Assembly: GCF_030269125.1 (NCBI RefSeq)
Contig: NZ_BSSM01000023.1
Location: 1-64,000 of the forward strand
Direction: 5' to 3'
Length of the DNA stretch: 64,000 bases
Source of the DNA: Streptomyces hygroscopicus subsp. hygroscopicus
GTDB lineage: Bacteria > Actinomycetota > Actinomycetes > Streptomycetales > Streptomycetaceae
This document shows, one piece after another, positions 1 through 13,947 of the stretch. The number at the start of each line of letters is the position of its first letter. Positions within the stretch are counted from its first letter, which is position 1. A program made the translations under genes and the position numbers. A model generated the notes under the pieces. That model was given only the letters and a program-made list of their open reading frames with translations, did not search any database and had not been told where the DNA came from.

Positions 1-4
1 TAGT

Positions 5-123
5 GTTTCGGTGGTTATAGCGTTAGGGAAACGCCCGGTTACATTCCGAACCCGGAAGCTAAGCCTTTCAGCGCCGATGGTACTGCAGGGGGGACCCTGT
101 GGGAGAGTAGGACGCCGCCGAAC
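5..123 (+). rRNA. rrf: 5S ribosomal RNA
   Basis: Complete 5S rRNA. The 5' strand (starting GTTTCGGTGG) pairs with the 3' strand (ending CGCCGAAC) to form helix I. The conserved actinobacterial core (CCCGGTTACATTCCGAACCC, then GATGGTACTGCAGGGG) lies between. About 119 nt, the usual length. It is the last gene of an rrn operon whose 16S and 23S genes lie left of the window; a strong terminator follows about 10 nt downstream. Confidence 0.95.
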
Positions 124-133
124 AATTCTTCAA

Positions 134-177
134 AAGGTCGGATCCTGAACTTCGGTTCGGGGTCCGGCCTTTTTTTG
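134..177 (+). terminator. rrn operon intrinsic terminator
   Basis: A 17-bp stem (134-150 with 155-171, including G-T pairs) is closed by a TTCG tetraloop and followed by a run of seven T. It is a canonical rho-independent terminator directly after the 5S gene. Confidence 0.92.
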
Positions 178-222
178 TTCCGCGTAACGTGTCGTTCACC
201 CTGCGCGCCCAGCATCCCGTAC

Positions 223-900
223 ATGGGAACCTCTGCAATGCTCAGGGCGGCCGGCGTCGGAGTCGGTGACGAGGTCGTCGTACCGGCCTTCGGGAACGTC
301 GAGGTCGCCGAGGCCGTGACCCTGGCCGGCGCGCTCCCGGTGTTCGCCGACATAGACCCCGTGACCTACTGCCTCGACCCGGTGGCCGTCGAGGCGGCCG
401 TAACCCCCCGCACGGCGGCCGTCGTTGTCGTCCACCGCTTCGGACGGCGGGCCGACATCGAGCGCCTGCACACCCTCGGGCAGCGGCACGAGCTGCTGGT
501 CCTGGAGCAGAGCGAGTCCGAGGCGCCGTACGACGAGATAGCGCAACGGCGGGAGCGGGCGGCCTACTTGGACAACAAACTGAAGGGCGTGCGGACCCCG
601 GACGACGGAGACGGACACACCTACCAGCAGTACGTGGTGCGGGTGCCCGGCAACGGCCGGCCGGACCGGGACGCCTTCGCCCGCGCCCTGCGGGCCCGGG
701 GAGTCGACTGCCGGGTGCCGGTGAAGACGCCCGTGCACCGACTGCCGGAGTTCCGCCGCTGCGTGTCCCTGCCGCAGACCGAGCTGGCCGCCGACGAGAC
801 ACTCGCGCTGCCCGTCGACGCCTCGCTGACCAAAAGGGAGATGCAGCGCGTGGTCGCCGCCTGCAACGCCCTCGGCGGACTGCTCCAGCCCGCCTTCTGA
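223..900 (+). pseudogene. internally deleted DegT/DnrJ/EryC1/StrS-type aminotransferase
   Basis: 225 codons from ATG 223; an upstream in-frame TTG at 175 overlaps the rrn terminator and is unlikely. The N-terminal part (GDEVVVPAF, then VFADIDPVTYCLDP) and C-terminal part (QYVVRVP, LPVDASLT) match sugar aminotransferases of the DegT family. The family is normally about 370-400 aa. The central block of roughly 110 residues, which carries the PLP-binding lysine and the SFHPTK-type motif, is absent: the equivalent of EDAAQAHG (here LEQSESEA) runs straight into the helix after the active site (RRERAAYLDNKL). The N-terminal substrate-binding segment is also short. It should be unable to bind PLP covalently. 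The frame is open throughout, so it may be a retained non-catalytic protein or a recent remnant. No good ribosome binding site precedes the start. Confidence 0.7.
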
Positions 901-917
901 CCGGCTCCCGAACGAAT

Positions 918-947
918 TTGGGAAGTCGGGCCGGTTCGGGGTACAGT
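918..947 (+). promoter_or_regulatory. promoter of tRNA-Thr
   Basis: TTGGGA (918-923), an 18-nt spacer and TACAGT (942-947) form a housekeeping sigma-HrdB-like promoter. The predicted start is about 30 nt upstream of the tRNA. Motif match only. Confidence 0.5.
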
Positions 948-984
948 TTCTTTGTCGCCGCGAGGGAAACCTCGAAAACGACAG

Positions 985-1057
985 GCCCCTATAGCTCAGT
1001 CGGCAGAGCGTCTCCATGGTAAGGAGAAGGTCAACGGTTCGATTCCGTTTGGGGGCT
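985..1057 (+). tRNA. tRNA-Thr (anticodon GGT)
   Basis: A 73-nt cloverleaf. Acceptor strands GCCCCTA and TGGGGGC pair over 7 bp with discriminator T. The anticodon stem TCTCC/GGAGA encloses the loop ATGGTAA, giving anticodon GGT (reads ACC). The T arm is AACGG-TTCGATT-CCGTT. CCA is not encoded, as is common in Streptomyces. A terminator follows 10 nt later. Confidence 0.95.
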
Positions 1058-1067
1058 CGGTAAATCA

Positions 1068-1097
1068 AGACCCCACCCTTTCGGGTGGGGTCTTTTT
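1068..1097 (+). terminator. terminator after tRNA-Thr
   Basis: An 11-bp perfect stem (AGACCCCACCC with GGGTGGGGTCT), loop TTTC, then TTTT. It lies between the tRNA and the convergent osaC and probably serves both. Confidence 0.85.
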
Positions 1098-1130
1098 CGT
1101 GCGCCCGGCGCGGCCCCGAGCCGCCCCGGC

Positions 1131-3890
1131 TCAACCCTCGTTCTGGAGGCCGGGGACCCGCATCGCCAGAATGGCCATGTCGTCCGACGGGGCATCGGAC
1201 GCGAAGCGTTCCACCGCGCGCATGATGCGGGCCGCGACCGCACCGGCCGTCAGCCCCGTACACGTGGTGAGGACGTCGGCGAGGCCGTCGTCGCCCAGCA
1301 TGCGGGTTCCCTCGCGGCGCTCGGTGACGCCGTCGGTGACACACAGCAGCACGTCGCCCGGGTCGAGGGTGACCGTCTCCTCGTACAGGTCCAGGTCCTC
1401 GATCACGCCCAGCAGGGGCTGCGGTTCGGCGGCCGGGGTCACCGTGCCGTCCTGGCGCAGGCGCAGCGGCAGCGGATGGCCGGCGCAGACCACCTTCAGT
1501 TCGGCGCTGCCGTCCGGCTGCGGCCGCAGCTCGCCGTAAAGGAGCGTCAGGAACCGGCTGCGGTCGCCCTCGTCGAGAATGGCCGAGTTCAGCCGTTCCA
1601 GGACGGCGGGTCCGCTGAGGCCCTCGCGGGCCAGCAGACGCAGGGCGTGCCGGGCGAGACCGGTGACCGCCGCCGCGTTGGGTCCGGTACCGCAGACGTC
1701 GCCGATGGCGAAGCCGTAGGCGCCGTTGCCGATGGGGAAGAGGTCGTAGAAGTCGCCGCCCACCTCGTTGCCCTCGCCGGCCGCGCGGTAGATGACCTCC
1801 ACCTCGACGCCGTCGATGTGCGGGGTGCCGGGCGGCAGCAGGCTGCGCTGGAGGGCCTGGCTGATGGCGGTGCGCTCCGAGTACAGGCGGGCGTTGTCCA
1901 GGGCGAGGGCGGCCCGGCGGGACAAGTCCTCGGCCAGCTCCAGGATCTCCTGGCGGAAGTGTTCGTCGGTGGGCTTGCCGAGGACCAGCATGCCGATGAC
2001 CCGGTTGCGGGCGACGAGCGGCAGGACGACCGTTTCGCCGCCGACCGCGGAGGCCGTCGCGAGGGTCGGGCCGATGCCTGCGGTGATCCGGTGCGTGGGG
2101 CCGCCGGCCAGGCCCAGCGTGCGCATGGAGGTGCGCAGCGCGGCCTGGTGGGCGACCTCGCCCGGGGCCGTCCAGACGCGGGCGCCGGGCGTGGGCACCG
2201 GGTCCGGCGGGGCGATCTTCGACAGCAACGACTTGATGCCGTCGATGAGTTCCTCGTCCTCGTGCAGCACGTACGACAGGTAGGGGTCCGACGCCTGGTC
2301 GGCGATGGTGTAGACGGCGCACCAGGTGGCCAGGGTGGGGACCGTCATCTGGGCCATGAGGGCCAGTGTCTGGTCGCGGTCCAGCGTGCCGGCCAGCAGG
2401 TCGGACGCCTCGACCAGGAAGCTCAGGGAGCCGCGCCGCAGCCGCTCCAGCTCGCCGAGGCGGGCCGACTCCACGGCCAGGGCGATGCGGTCGGCGGCGA
2501 ACTGGAGGCGCAGCGCCTCCTCGTTCGAGTACCTGCCCGGGGCCTCGGCCGCGACGCCGAGGGAGCCGGTGAGGCGGCCCTCGACCTTGAGGGGGACGGT
2601 GACGACCGAGCGCATGCCGGTGCCGCCGAGGAGGGGGACGGCGCCGGGGACGGCGCTGAGGTCGTCGTGGACGGCGGGCATGCGCGCGGAGCCGTAGCGG
2701 CCGGGGCCGGCCTCCACGGGGACGCGGGCGAAACGCTGGCGGGCGGAGGGCAGCCCGGTGGAGGCGCGGACCTCCAGTTCCGTCTCGTCGTCGGTGGCCA
2801 GCAGCAGGAACGCCGAGTCGCCGTCGAGCATGTCGCGGGCGCGCTCCACGGTGCGCTGGAGCAGCCCGTCGAGGTCGTCCGGGGCGGGGGAGCCGATGAA
2901 GACCTCGAAGGGGTCAGTGCTCTGGCCGTCCTGCGCGGTGCCCTGGTCGCCGGCCGGGACCCGGGTGGGCGTCTGGAGCACGGCGCGCTCATGGTCGCGC
3001 ACCAGCAGGCAGACGGTGGAGGGCTCGCCGCCGGTGTCGCGAACCCGCAGGTGGGAGGCGTACACCTGCACGACCCGGCCGTCGGCGCCGCGGATGCCGT
3101 AGCTGCCCTCCCAGCGGGAGAGCCGGAGGGCCTCGGCGATGCCGGTGCCGGTGCCCGGGGTGTGCGGCCAGGCGGCGAGTTCGGTCAGCGGCCTGCCGAC
3201 GGCCTTGGCGGCGGGGTGGCCGAACAGGTCCTCCGCGTCCTCGTTCCACGCGGTGACGGACCCCTTGCGGTCGACCTGGAGGACGGCGACACGGACCCGG
3301 CCGTCGGCCACCGGGAGCAGGTCGGCGGGCAGGGCGGGGCCGGCGGTGCGGGTGCCGACCGGCCGTTCGGGCAGGTTGAGCTGGAACCAGACGTGCTTGT
3401 GGGTCGGCGTGTAGTCGACGCCCCAGCGGGTGGCCAGGGCCGCGCAGAGCTGGAGGCCGCGGCCGCCCTCGCGGTCGGGGCTGGCCATGGGGCTGGCGGA
3501 CGTCTGGAGGGGGACCTCGCGTTCGGGGTACCGGTCGGAGACCTCGATGCGCACCCCGTGGTCGGTGCGCAGGCAGAGCACCTCGGCATGGGTACCGGCG
3601 TGCACGACGGCGTTGGTCACCAGTTCGCTCGTGAGGACGACGGCGTCGTCGACGATGTCGGCGAAGCCCCACCCCTGGAGGGTGTCGCGGACGAAGGACC
3701 GGGCGGTCGCCACCGATCGTCCGACGGGCTCGAAACTGGCGGCCGCGCGCGCGGTGATCACAGAACTCCTCGGCCGGTTGTCTACGTGCAGGGCGGACGC
3801 GCCGACCGGGTCGAGCCGCTGCTGCGGCATCGGCGCGTCGGTCGGCCGCGGCTCCGGGGGCTGTCCCCCCGGGATCAGTCCGGTGGTCAT
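1131..3890 (-). CDS. osaC: OsaC: multidomain PP2C phosphatase / anti-sigma kinase
   Basis: 919 aa. Domains in order: RsbW-like HATPase (about 50-172; N box SELVTNAVVHAG, G box DREGGRGLQLC), PAS (about 198-300; SVTAWNEDAEDLFG), two GAF domains (about 325-490 and 505-670), and a C-terminal SpoIIE/PP2C phosphatase (about 690-915) with its metal-binding acidic motifs intact (GGDFYD, IGDVCG, TDGVTE, SDDMAIL). In S. coelicolor OsaC is known to return SigB activity to basal level after osmotic shock, so the likely partners are SigB and its anti/anti-anti-sigma factors in the cytoplasm. It is divergent from osaA across about 410 bp and convergent with the tRNA. Identification rests on domain architecture plus the osaA-osaB neighbourhood. 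Confidence 0.9.
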   Translation of the reverse strand: MTTGLIPGGQPPEPRPTDAPMPQQRLDPVGASALHVDNRPRSSVITARAAASFEPVGRSVATARSFVRDTLQGWGFADIVDDAVVLTSELVTNAVVHAGTHAEVLCLRTDHGVRIEVSDRYPEREVPLQTSASPMASPDREGGRGLQLCAALATRWGVDYTPTHKHVWFQLNLPERPVGTRTAGPALPADLLPVADGRVRVAVLQVDRKGSVTAWNEDAEDLFGHPAAKAVGRPLTELAAWPHTPGTGTGIAEALRLSRWEGSYGIRGADGRVVQVYASHLRVRDTGGEPSTVCLLVRDHERAVLQTPTRVPAGDQGTAQDGQSTDPFEVFIGSPAPDDLDGLLQRTVERARDMLDGDSAFLLLATDDETELEVRASTGLPSARQRFARVPVEAGPGRYGSARMPAVHDDLSAVPGAVPLLGGTGMRSVVTVPLKVEGRLTGSLGVAAEAPGRYSNEEALRLQFAADRIALAVESARLGELERLRRGSLSFLVEASDLLAGTLDRDQTLALMAQMTVPTLATWCAVYTIADQASDPYLSYVLHEDEELIDGIKSLLSKIAPPDPVPTPGARVWTAPGEVAHQAALRTSMRTLGLAGGPTHRITAGIGPTLATASAVGGETVVLPLVARNRVIGMLVLGKPTDEHFRQEILELAEDLSRRAALALDNARLYSERTAISQALQRSLLPPGTPHIDGVEVEVIYRAAGEGNEVGGDFYDLFPIGNGAYGFAIGDVCGTGPNAAAVTGLARHALRLLAREGLSGPAVLERLNSAILDEGDRSRFLTLLYGELRPQPDGSAELKVVCAGHPLPLRLRQDGTVTPAAEPQPLLGVIEDLDLYEETVTLDPGDVLLCVTDGVTERREGTRMLGDDGLADVLTTCTGLTAGAVAARIMRAVERFASDAPSDDMAILAMRVPGLQNEG

Positions 3891-4301
3891 GGTCTGCGGC
3901 CGCCCCTCCGATGCCCGCTCGTTCTCGTGCCACCGCCCAGGCCGGTCGGGACCGGTGCGGCTGGACAGCCGGATGCAAGGTTACTTACCTTCGCCGTCCG
4001 AGCGGGTGCCGGTCGCCGGTGTTTACCCCCCAGGGTGTGCGGACGATGTGCGAAGCTGCCGAACTGTTATGGCCTGGTTCAGGCGGGGTGAAACACTGGG
4101 CAGGCTTCTGGTGAAGGTCTGGTCGCGCCGCGTGTGTTCCGTGTGCGGCGGGCATCAGCCCTTGGTGTGGCCGGATCTCGTCTGGCAGAAATACGCAGCA
4201 GTGACCGGTACGCCGAAGTAACCGGTATGCCGAGGAGACCGGCAGGCCGGACGGAAGCGTCCGCATACGGCAGTAAGGGTCGATCCCCCGGGAGGGACAC
4301 A
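3891..4301. promoter_or_regulatory. osaC-osaA divergent promoter region
   Basis: 411 bp between the two divergent starts. No coding potential is evident on either strand apart from shadow frames. It should hold both promoters, but I could not pick a convincing sigma-B or HrdB hexamer pair. The only clear structure is the three-copy 17-nt repeat at 4204-4254. Confidence 0.5.
4204..4254 (+). repeat. three tandem 17-nt direct repeats upstream of osaA
   Basis: Copies at 4204-4220 (accggtacgccgaagta), 4221-4237 (accggtatgccgaggag) and 4238-4254 (accggcaggccggacgg). The period is not a multiple of three, and the block ends 47 nt before the osaA start. A regulator-binding array is plausible; nothing shows which protein binds. 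Confidence 0.6.
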
Positions 4302-9761
<5,460 letters not shown>

Positions 9762-10035
9762 CGGGATCGGCCGACCATGGTGTGAACACCCGGGGAACCC
9801 ATGACGGGTGCGCGGAGTTGTGCGCTTAGGGTGGCCGCGGACGTATGGGAACGTGGGATTCCGGGAACCTTCCGGGTTCCCGCCCCGTTTCCGCTACGTG
9901 CACAGTGACATCGCGGTGACAGGGTGTGGCGACAAGCGGGGTGCGGCTACGATGACCGGCACAAGGACGGGCGGCGAAAGGGAGTCGTCCCCTGGGGCGG
10001 CGCCCGGTGTACCGCCGGGGCGAGGAGGGCGGGCC

Positions 10036-10716
10036 ATGGTGCAGAAGGCCAAGATCCTCCTGGTCGATGACCGGCCGGAGAATCTGCTGGCGCTGGAGGC
10101 CATCCTCTCTGCGCTCGATCAGACGCTGGTGCGGGCATCGAGCGGGGAGGAAGCGCTCAAAGCACTGCTCACGGACGATTTCGCGGTCATTCTGCTGGAC
10201 GTCCAGATGCCGGGCATGGACGGCTTCGAGACCGCGGCGCACATCAAGCGGCGCGAGCGGACCCGGGACATCCCGATCATCTTCCTCACCGCGATCAACC
10301 ACGGCCCGCACCACACCTTCCGGGGCTACGCGGCCGGCGCGGTGGACTACATCTCCAAGCCGTTCGACCCCTGGGTGCTGCGCGCCAAGGTCTCGGTGTT
10401 CGTCGAGCTGTACATGAAGAACTGCCAGCTGCGCGAGCAGGCGGCGCTGCTGCGGCTCCAGTTGGAGGGCGGCGGCAAGGGCGCGGTCGCCGGCAAGGAG
10501 TCGGCCGGACTGCTCGCCGAGCTGTCCGCGCGGCTCGCGGCCGTCGAGGAGCAGGCGGAGGCGCTGTCCAAGCAGCTGGACGACGACTCCGCGGACGCGG
10601 CCGCGGTGGCCACGGCGGCCCATCTGGAGCGCAAACTCACCGGTTTGCGCCGCGCGCTGGACGCCTTGGAACCGGGCGCCGGTGCGGACGGCCCCGCGGT
10701 GTCACCGGCCAACTGA
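10036..10716 (+). CDS. osaB: OsaB: response regulator with coiled-coil output
   Basis: 226 aa from ATG 10036, with GAGGAGG 8 nt upstream; earlier in-frame starts at 9808 and 9952 lack a good site. The receiver domain covers about 5-120 with acidic pocket D11/D12, phospho-acceptor D55 (LLDVQMPG), T85 and K108 (SKPF). No DNA-binding domain follows. Instead residues about 126-205 are rich in heptad-like Leu/Glu/Gln (REQAALLRLQLE, LAAVEEQAEALSKQL), predicted coiled coil. S. coelicolor osaB mutants fail to erect aerial hyphae on osmolyte medium. Output is therefore probably protein-protein rather than transcriptional. Confidence 0.92.
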   Translation: MVQKAKILLVDDRPENLLALEAILSALDQTLVRASSGEEALKALLTDDFAVILLDVQMPGMDGFETAAHIKRRERTRDIPIIFLTAINHGPHHTFRGYAAGAVDYISKPFDPWVLRAKVSVFVELYMKNCQLREQAALLRLQLEGGGKGAVAGKESAGLLAELSARLAAVEEQAEALSKQLDDDSADAAAVATAAHLERKLTGLRRALDALEPGAGADGPAVSPAN

Positions 10717-10839
10717 TCCCCGTCGAACTCCCGTTGCCCATGAGCTCGCGTCAGTTCGACGCCCTGGGAAGGGCGACACGAACGGGTGAAGCTGTGGGCA
10801 CACGTGTCCGCTGTCGTCTCCCCCGGTAATCTCACACCC

Positions 10840-13611
10840 ATGGCCTCACGTCCCTCCGCAGCCAAGAAGCAGCCCGCGAAGAAGGCGGCCGCTCCCGCGA
10901 AGGGTCCGGCGAAGAAGGCCGCCGCGAAGAAGGCCCCGGCCAGGAAGGCGCCCGCGAAGAAGGCGCCTGTCAGGAAGGCCGCGGCCAAGAAGGTCCCGCC
11001 GAAGCCGGCGCCCAGCCCCACCGGGGGCGTGTACCGCCTGGCGCGCGCGCTCTGGCTCGGACTCGCACACGCCGTCGGCGCCGTCTTCCGCGGCATAGGG
11101 CAGGGCGCCAGGAACCTCGACCCGGCCCACCGCAAGGACGGTGTCGCGCTGCTGCTGTTCGGCATCGCGCTGATCGTCGCCGCCGGCACCTGGGCCGACC
11201 TCAAGGGCCCCGTCGGCGACCTGGTGGAGGTCCTGGTCACCGGCGCCTTCGGCCGGCTCGACCTGCTGGTGCCGATACTGCTCGCGGTGATCGCCGTACG
11301 ACTCGTGCGGCACCCGGAGAAGCCGGAGGCCAACGGACGGATCGTGATCGGCCTGTCCGCGCTCCTCGTCGGGGTGCTCGGCCAGGTCCACATCGCCTGC
11401 GGCTCGCCCGCGCGCGCCGACGGCATGCAGGCCATAAGGGACGCCGGCGGCCTCATCGGCTGGGCGGCGGCCACCCCGCTGACGTACGCCCTGACCGAGA
11501 TGCTCGCCGTGCCCCTACTGGTGCTGCTGACCGTCTTCGGGCTGCTCGTGGTGACCGCAACCCCCGTCAACGCCATCCCGCAGCGGCTGCGCGCCCTCGG
11601 GGTGCGCCTGGGCGTGCTGCACGAGCACGAGGCGGAGGAGTTCGACGGGTTCACCGAGGACGACGAGCGCTACGAGGAGCAGTGGCGCGAGGCGCTGCCC
11701 GCGCGCTCCCGCAGGCGCCAGGGCGGCCCGCAGGCGTACGACCCCGACGGAGCCGAGGAGGAGGCCCTCTCGCGCCGCCGCGGCCGTCCCAGGCGCTCCG
11801 CGCTGCCCCAGCCGGACCCGCAGCGGCGGATGGACGCCGTGGACGTGGCCGCCGCTGCCGCCGCCGCGCTGGACGGCGCGGTGCTGCACGGCATGCCGCC
11901 CTCCCCGCTGGTCGCCGACCTCACCCACGGCGTCAGCGTCGGCGACCGCGAGGAGACCACCCCCGTCCCGGCCCCCGAGCCGCCCGCCGCCCCGGCCCCC
12001 GAGCCGCCCGCCAGGCCGGTCCCGGCCGCCCGTCCCGGGCAGGGCCAGGGCTCCGTCGTACCCGACCTCACCAAGAAGGCCCCCGACCAGCCCCGCGAGC
12101 TGCCCGCGCGCGCGGAGCAGCTGCAGCTGTCCGGGGACATCACCTACTCGCTGCCCGCCCTGGAGCTGCTCCAGCGCGGCGGCCCCGGCAAGGCCCGCAG
12201 CGAGGCCAACGACGCCATAGTGGCCGCGCTCACCCAGGTCTTCACCGAGTTCAAGGTGGACGCGGCCGTCACCGGCTTCACCCGCGGCCCGACGGTGACC
12301 CGCTACGAGGTCGAACTCGGTCCGGCCGTCAAGGTGGAACGGATCACCGCGCTCGCCAAGAACATCGCCTACGCGGTCGCCAGCCCGGACGTGCGGATCA
12401 TCAGCCCCATCCCCGGCAAGTCCGCGGTGGGCATCGAGATCCCCAACACCGACCGGGAGATGGTCAACCTCGGCGACGTGCTGCGCCTCGCGGAGTCCGC
12501 CGAGGACGACGACCCGATGCTGGTCGCGTTCGGCAAGGACGTCGAGGGCGGCTACGTCATGCACTCGCTGGCCAAGATGCCGCACATGCTGGTCGCCGGC
12601 GCCACCGGTTCCGGCAAGTCGTCCTGCATCAACTGCCTGATCACCTCGATCATGATGCGGGCGACGCCGGAGGACGTGCGGATGATCCTGGTCGACCCCA
12701 AGCGGGTCGAACTGACCGCCTACGAGGGCATCCCGCACCTGATCACGCCGATCATCACCAACCCCAAGCGGGCCGCCGAGGCGCTTCAGTGGGTCGTGCG
12801 CGAGATGGACCTGCGCTACGACGACCTCGCGGCCTACGGCTACCGGCACATCGACGACTTCAACCGCGCCGTGCGCGAGGGGAAGGCCAAGCCGCCGGAG
12901 GGCAGCGAGCGCGAGCTTCAGCCGTACCCGTACCTGCTGGTGATCGTGGACGAGCTGGCCGACCTGATGATGGTCGCGCCGCGCGATGTCGAGGACGCGA
13001 TCGTGCGCATCACCCAGCTCGCGCGTGCGGCCGGCATCCACCTGGTGCTCGCCACCCAGCGCCCCTCCGTCGACGTGGTCACCGGTCTGATCAAGGCCAA
13101 CGTGCCCTCCCGGCTCGCCTTCGCCACCTCCTCGCTGGCGGACTCCCGCGTCATCCTCGACCAGCCCGGTGCCGAGAAGCTGATCGGCAAGGGCGACGGC
13201 CTCTTCCTGCCGATGGGCGCCAACAAGCCGACCCGGATGCAGGGCGCGTTCGTGACCGAGGAGGAGGTCGCGGCGGTCGTCCGGCACTGCAAGGAGCAGA
13301 TGGCGCCGGTCTTCCGGGAGGACGTCACGGTCGGCGCCAAGCAGAAGAAGGAGATCGACGAGGACATCGGCGACGACCTCGACCTGCTGTGCCAGGCGGC
13401 CGAACTCGTCGTCTCCACCCAGTTCGGGTCCACGTCCATGCTCCAGCGCAAGCTGCGTGTCGGCTTCGCCAAGGCCGGGCGGCTGATGGACCTCATGGAG
13501 TCCCGCAACATCGTGGGGCCCAGCGAGGGCTCCAAGGCGCGCGACGTTCTGGTGAAACCGGAAGAACTGGACGGCGTGCTCGCCGTGATTCGCGGCGAGT
13601 CCGAGGGATAG
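10840..13611 (+). CDS. ftsK: DNA translocase FtsK/SpoIIIE
   Basis: 923 aa from ATG 10840. A GTG-type start at 10786 with GGGAAGGG about 12 nt upstream is possible; the MASRPSAAKK start fits the family better. Residues 5-60 form a histone-like Ala/Lys/Pro tail (repeats of KKAPAKKAP type), then four membrane segments (about 100-250), a low-complexity linker, the RecA-like motor with Walker A GATGSGKSS (about 585-593) and Walker B LLVIVDELADL, and a C-terminal winged-helix gamma domain. It moves chromosome ends through closing sporulation septa. The basic tail is unusual in length and could bind DNA nonspecifically. Confidence 0.95.
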   Translation: MASRPSAAKKQPAKKAAAPAKGPAKKAAAKKAPARKAPAKKAPVRKAAAKKVPPKPAPSPTGGVYRLARALWLGLAHAVGAVFRGIGQGARNLDPAHRKDGVALLLFGIALIVAAGTWADLKGPVGDLVEVLVTGAFGRLDLLVPILLAVIAVRLVRHPEKPEANGRIVIGLSALLVGVLGQVHIACGSPARADGMQAIRDAGGLIGWAAATPLTYALTEMLAVPLLVLLTVFGLLVVTATPVNAIPQRLRALGVRLGVLHEHEAEEFDGFTEDDERYEEQWREALPARSRRRQGGPQAYDPDGAEEEALSRRRGRPRRSALPQPDPQRRMDAVDVAAAAAAALDGAVLHGMPPSPLVADLTHGVSVGDREETTPVPAPEPPAAPAPEPPARPVPAARPGQGQGSVVPDLTKKAPDQPRELPARAEQLQLSGDITYSLPALELLQRGGPGKARSEANDAIVAALTQVFTEFKVDAAVTGFTRGPTVTRYEVELGPAVKVERITALAKNIAYAVASPDVRIISPIPGKSAVGIEIPNTDREMVNLGDVLRLAESAEDDDPMLVAFGKDVEGGYVMHSLAKMPHMLVAGATGSGKSSCINCLITSIMMRATPEDVRMILVDPKRVELTAYEGIPHLITPIITNPKRAAEALQWVVREMDLRYDDLAAYGYRHIDDFNRAVREGKAKPPEGSERELQPYPYLLVIVDELADLMMVAPRDVEDAIVRITQLARAAGIHLVLATQRPSVDVVTGLIKANVPSRLAFATSSLADSRVILDQPGAEKLIGKGDGLFLPMGANKPTRMQGAFVTEEEVAAVVRHCKEQMAPVFREDVTVGAKQKKEIDEDIGDDLDLLCQAAELVVSTQFGSTSMLQRKLRVGFAKAGRLMDLMESRNIVGPSEGSKARDVLVKPEELDGVLAVIRGESEG

Positions 13612-13947
13612 TAATAAGAGCCGCCCGGTTCCGCGCGTCGAACACCGGGCAGCCGTCCGTCGTGACGCACCCGTTCCGTCGCGATCGGCCGTGCCGTCGT
13701 GCTCCGTCCTTGCCCGCCGTGATCCACCCGTTAGAGAGCGGCGGGCAACCGTTTCCCTTTGTCCTACGTCAAGTTGAGCGAGAGGACAGGTAAGCGTCCC
13801 ATCCTGGGGTATCCGCCTGTCCAGCCGTCGGAATGTCGGGCCATTCCGATGGCGTAGAAGTTCGTACCGCCCGGTTGCCCCACCCTTTCGTACCCCCCCT
13901 AGACTGAGCTTCCAGCACAGGTGGCTACACGCTCGAAAGGCGCCCCC
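13612..13947. other. intergenic region ftsK - RodZ-like gene
   Basis: About 335 bp without a credible gene. It holds a perfect hairpin (13710-13748) that may end ftsK transcription and, near its right end, TAGACT (13900-13905), a possible -10 element with no clear -35. Confidence 0.5.
13710..13748 (+). terminator. hairpin downstream of ftsK
   Basis: TTGCCCGCCG (13710-13719) pairs perfectly with CGGCGGGCAA (13739-13748) across a 19-nt loop. There is no long T run, as is common for Streptomyces terminators, so function is inferred from position. Confidence 0.5.

Noticed and set aside
147..158. GAACTTCGGTTC, a perfect match to the SOS box GAAC-N4-GTTC
   Set aside because: It is the top of the rrn terminator stem with its TTCG loop; a terminator explains it fully and no SOS-type gene follows.
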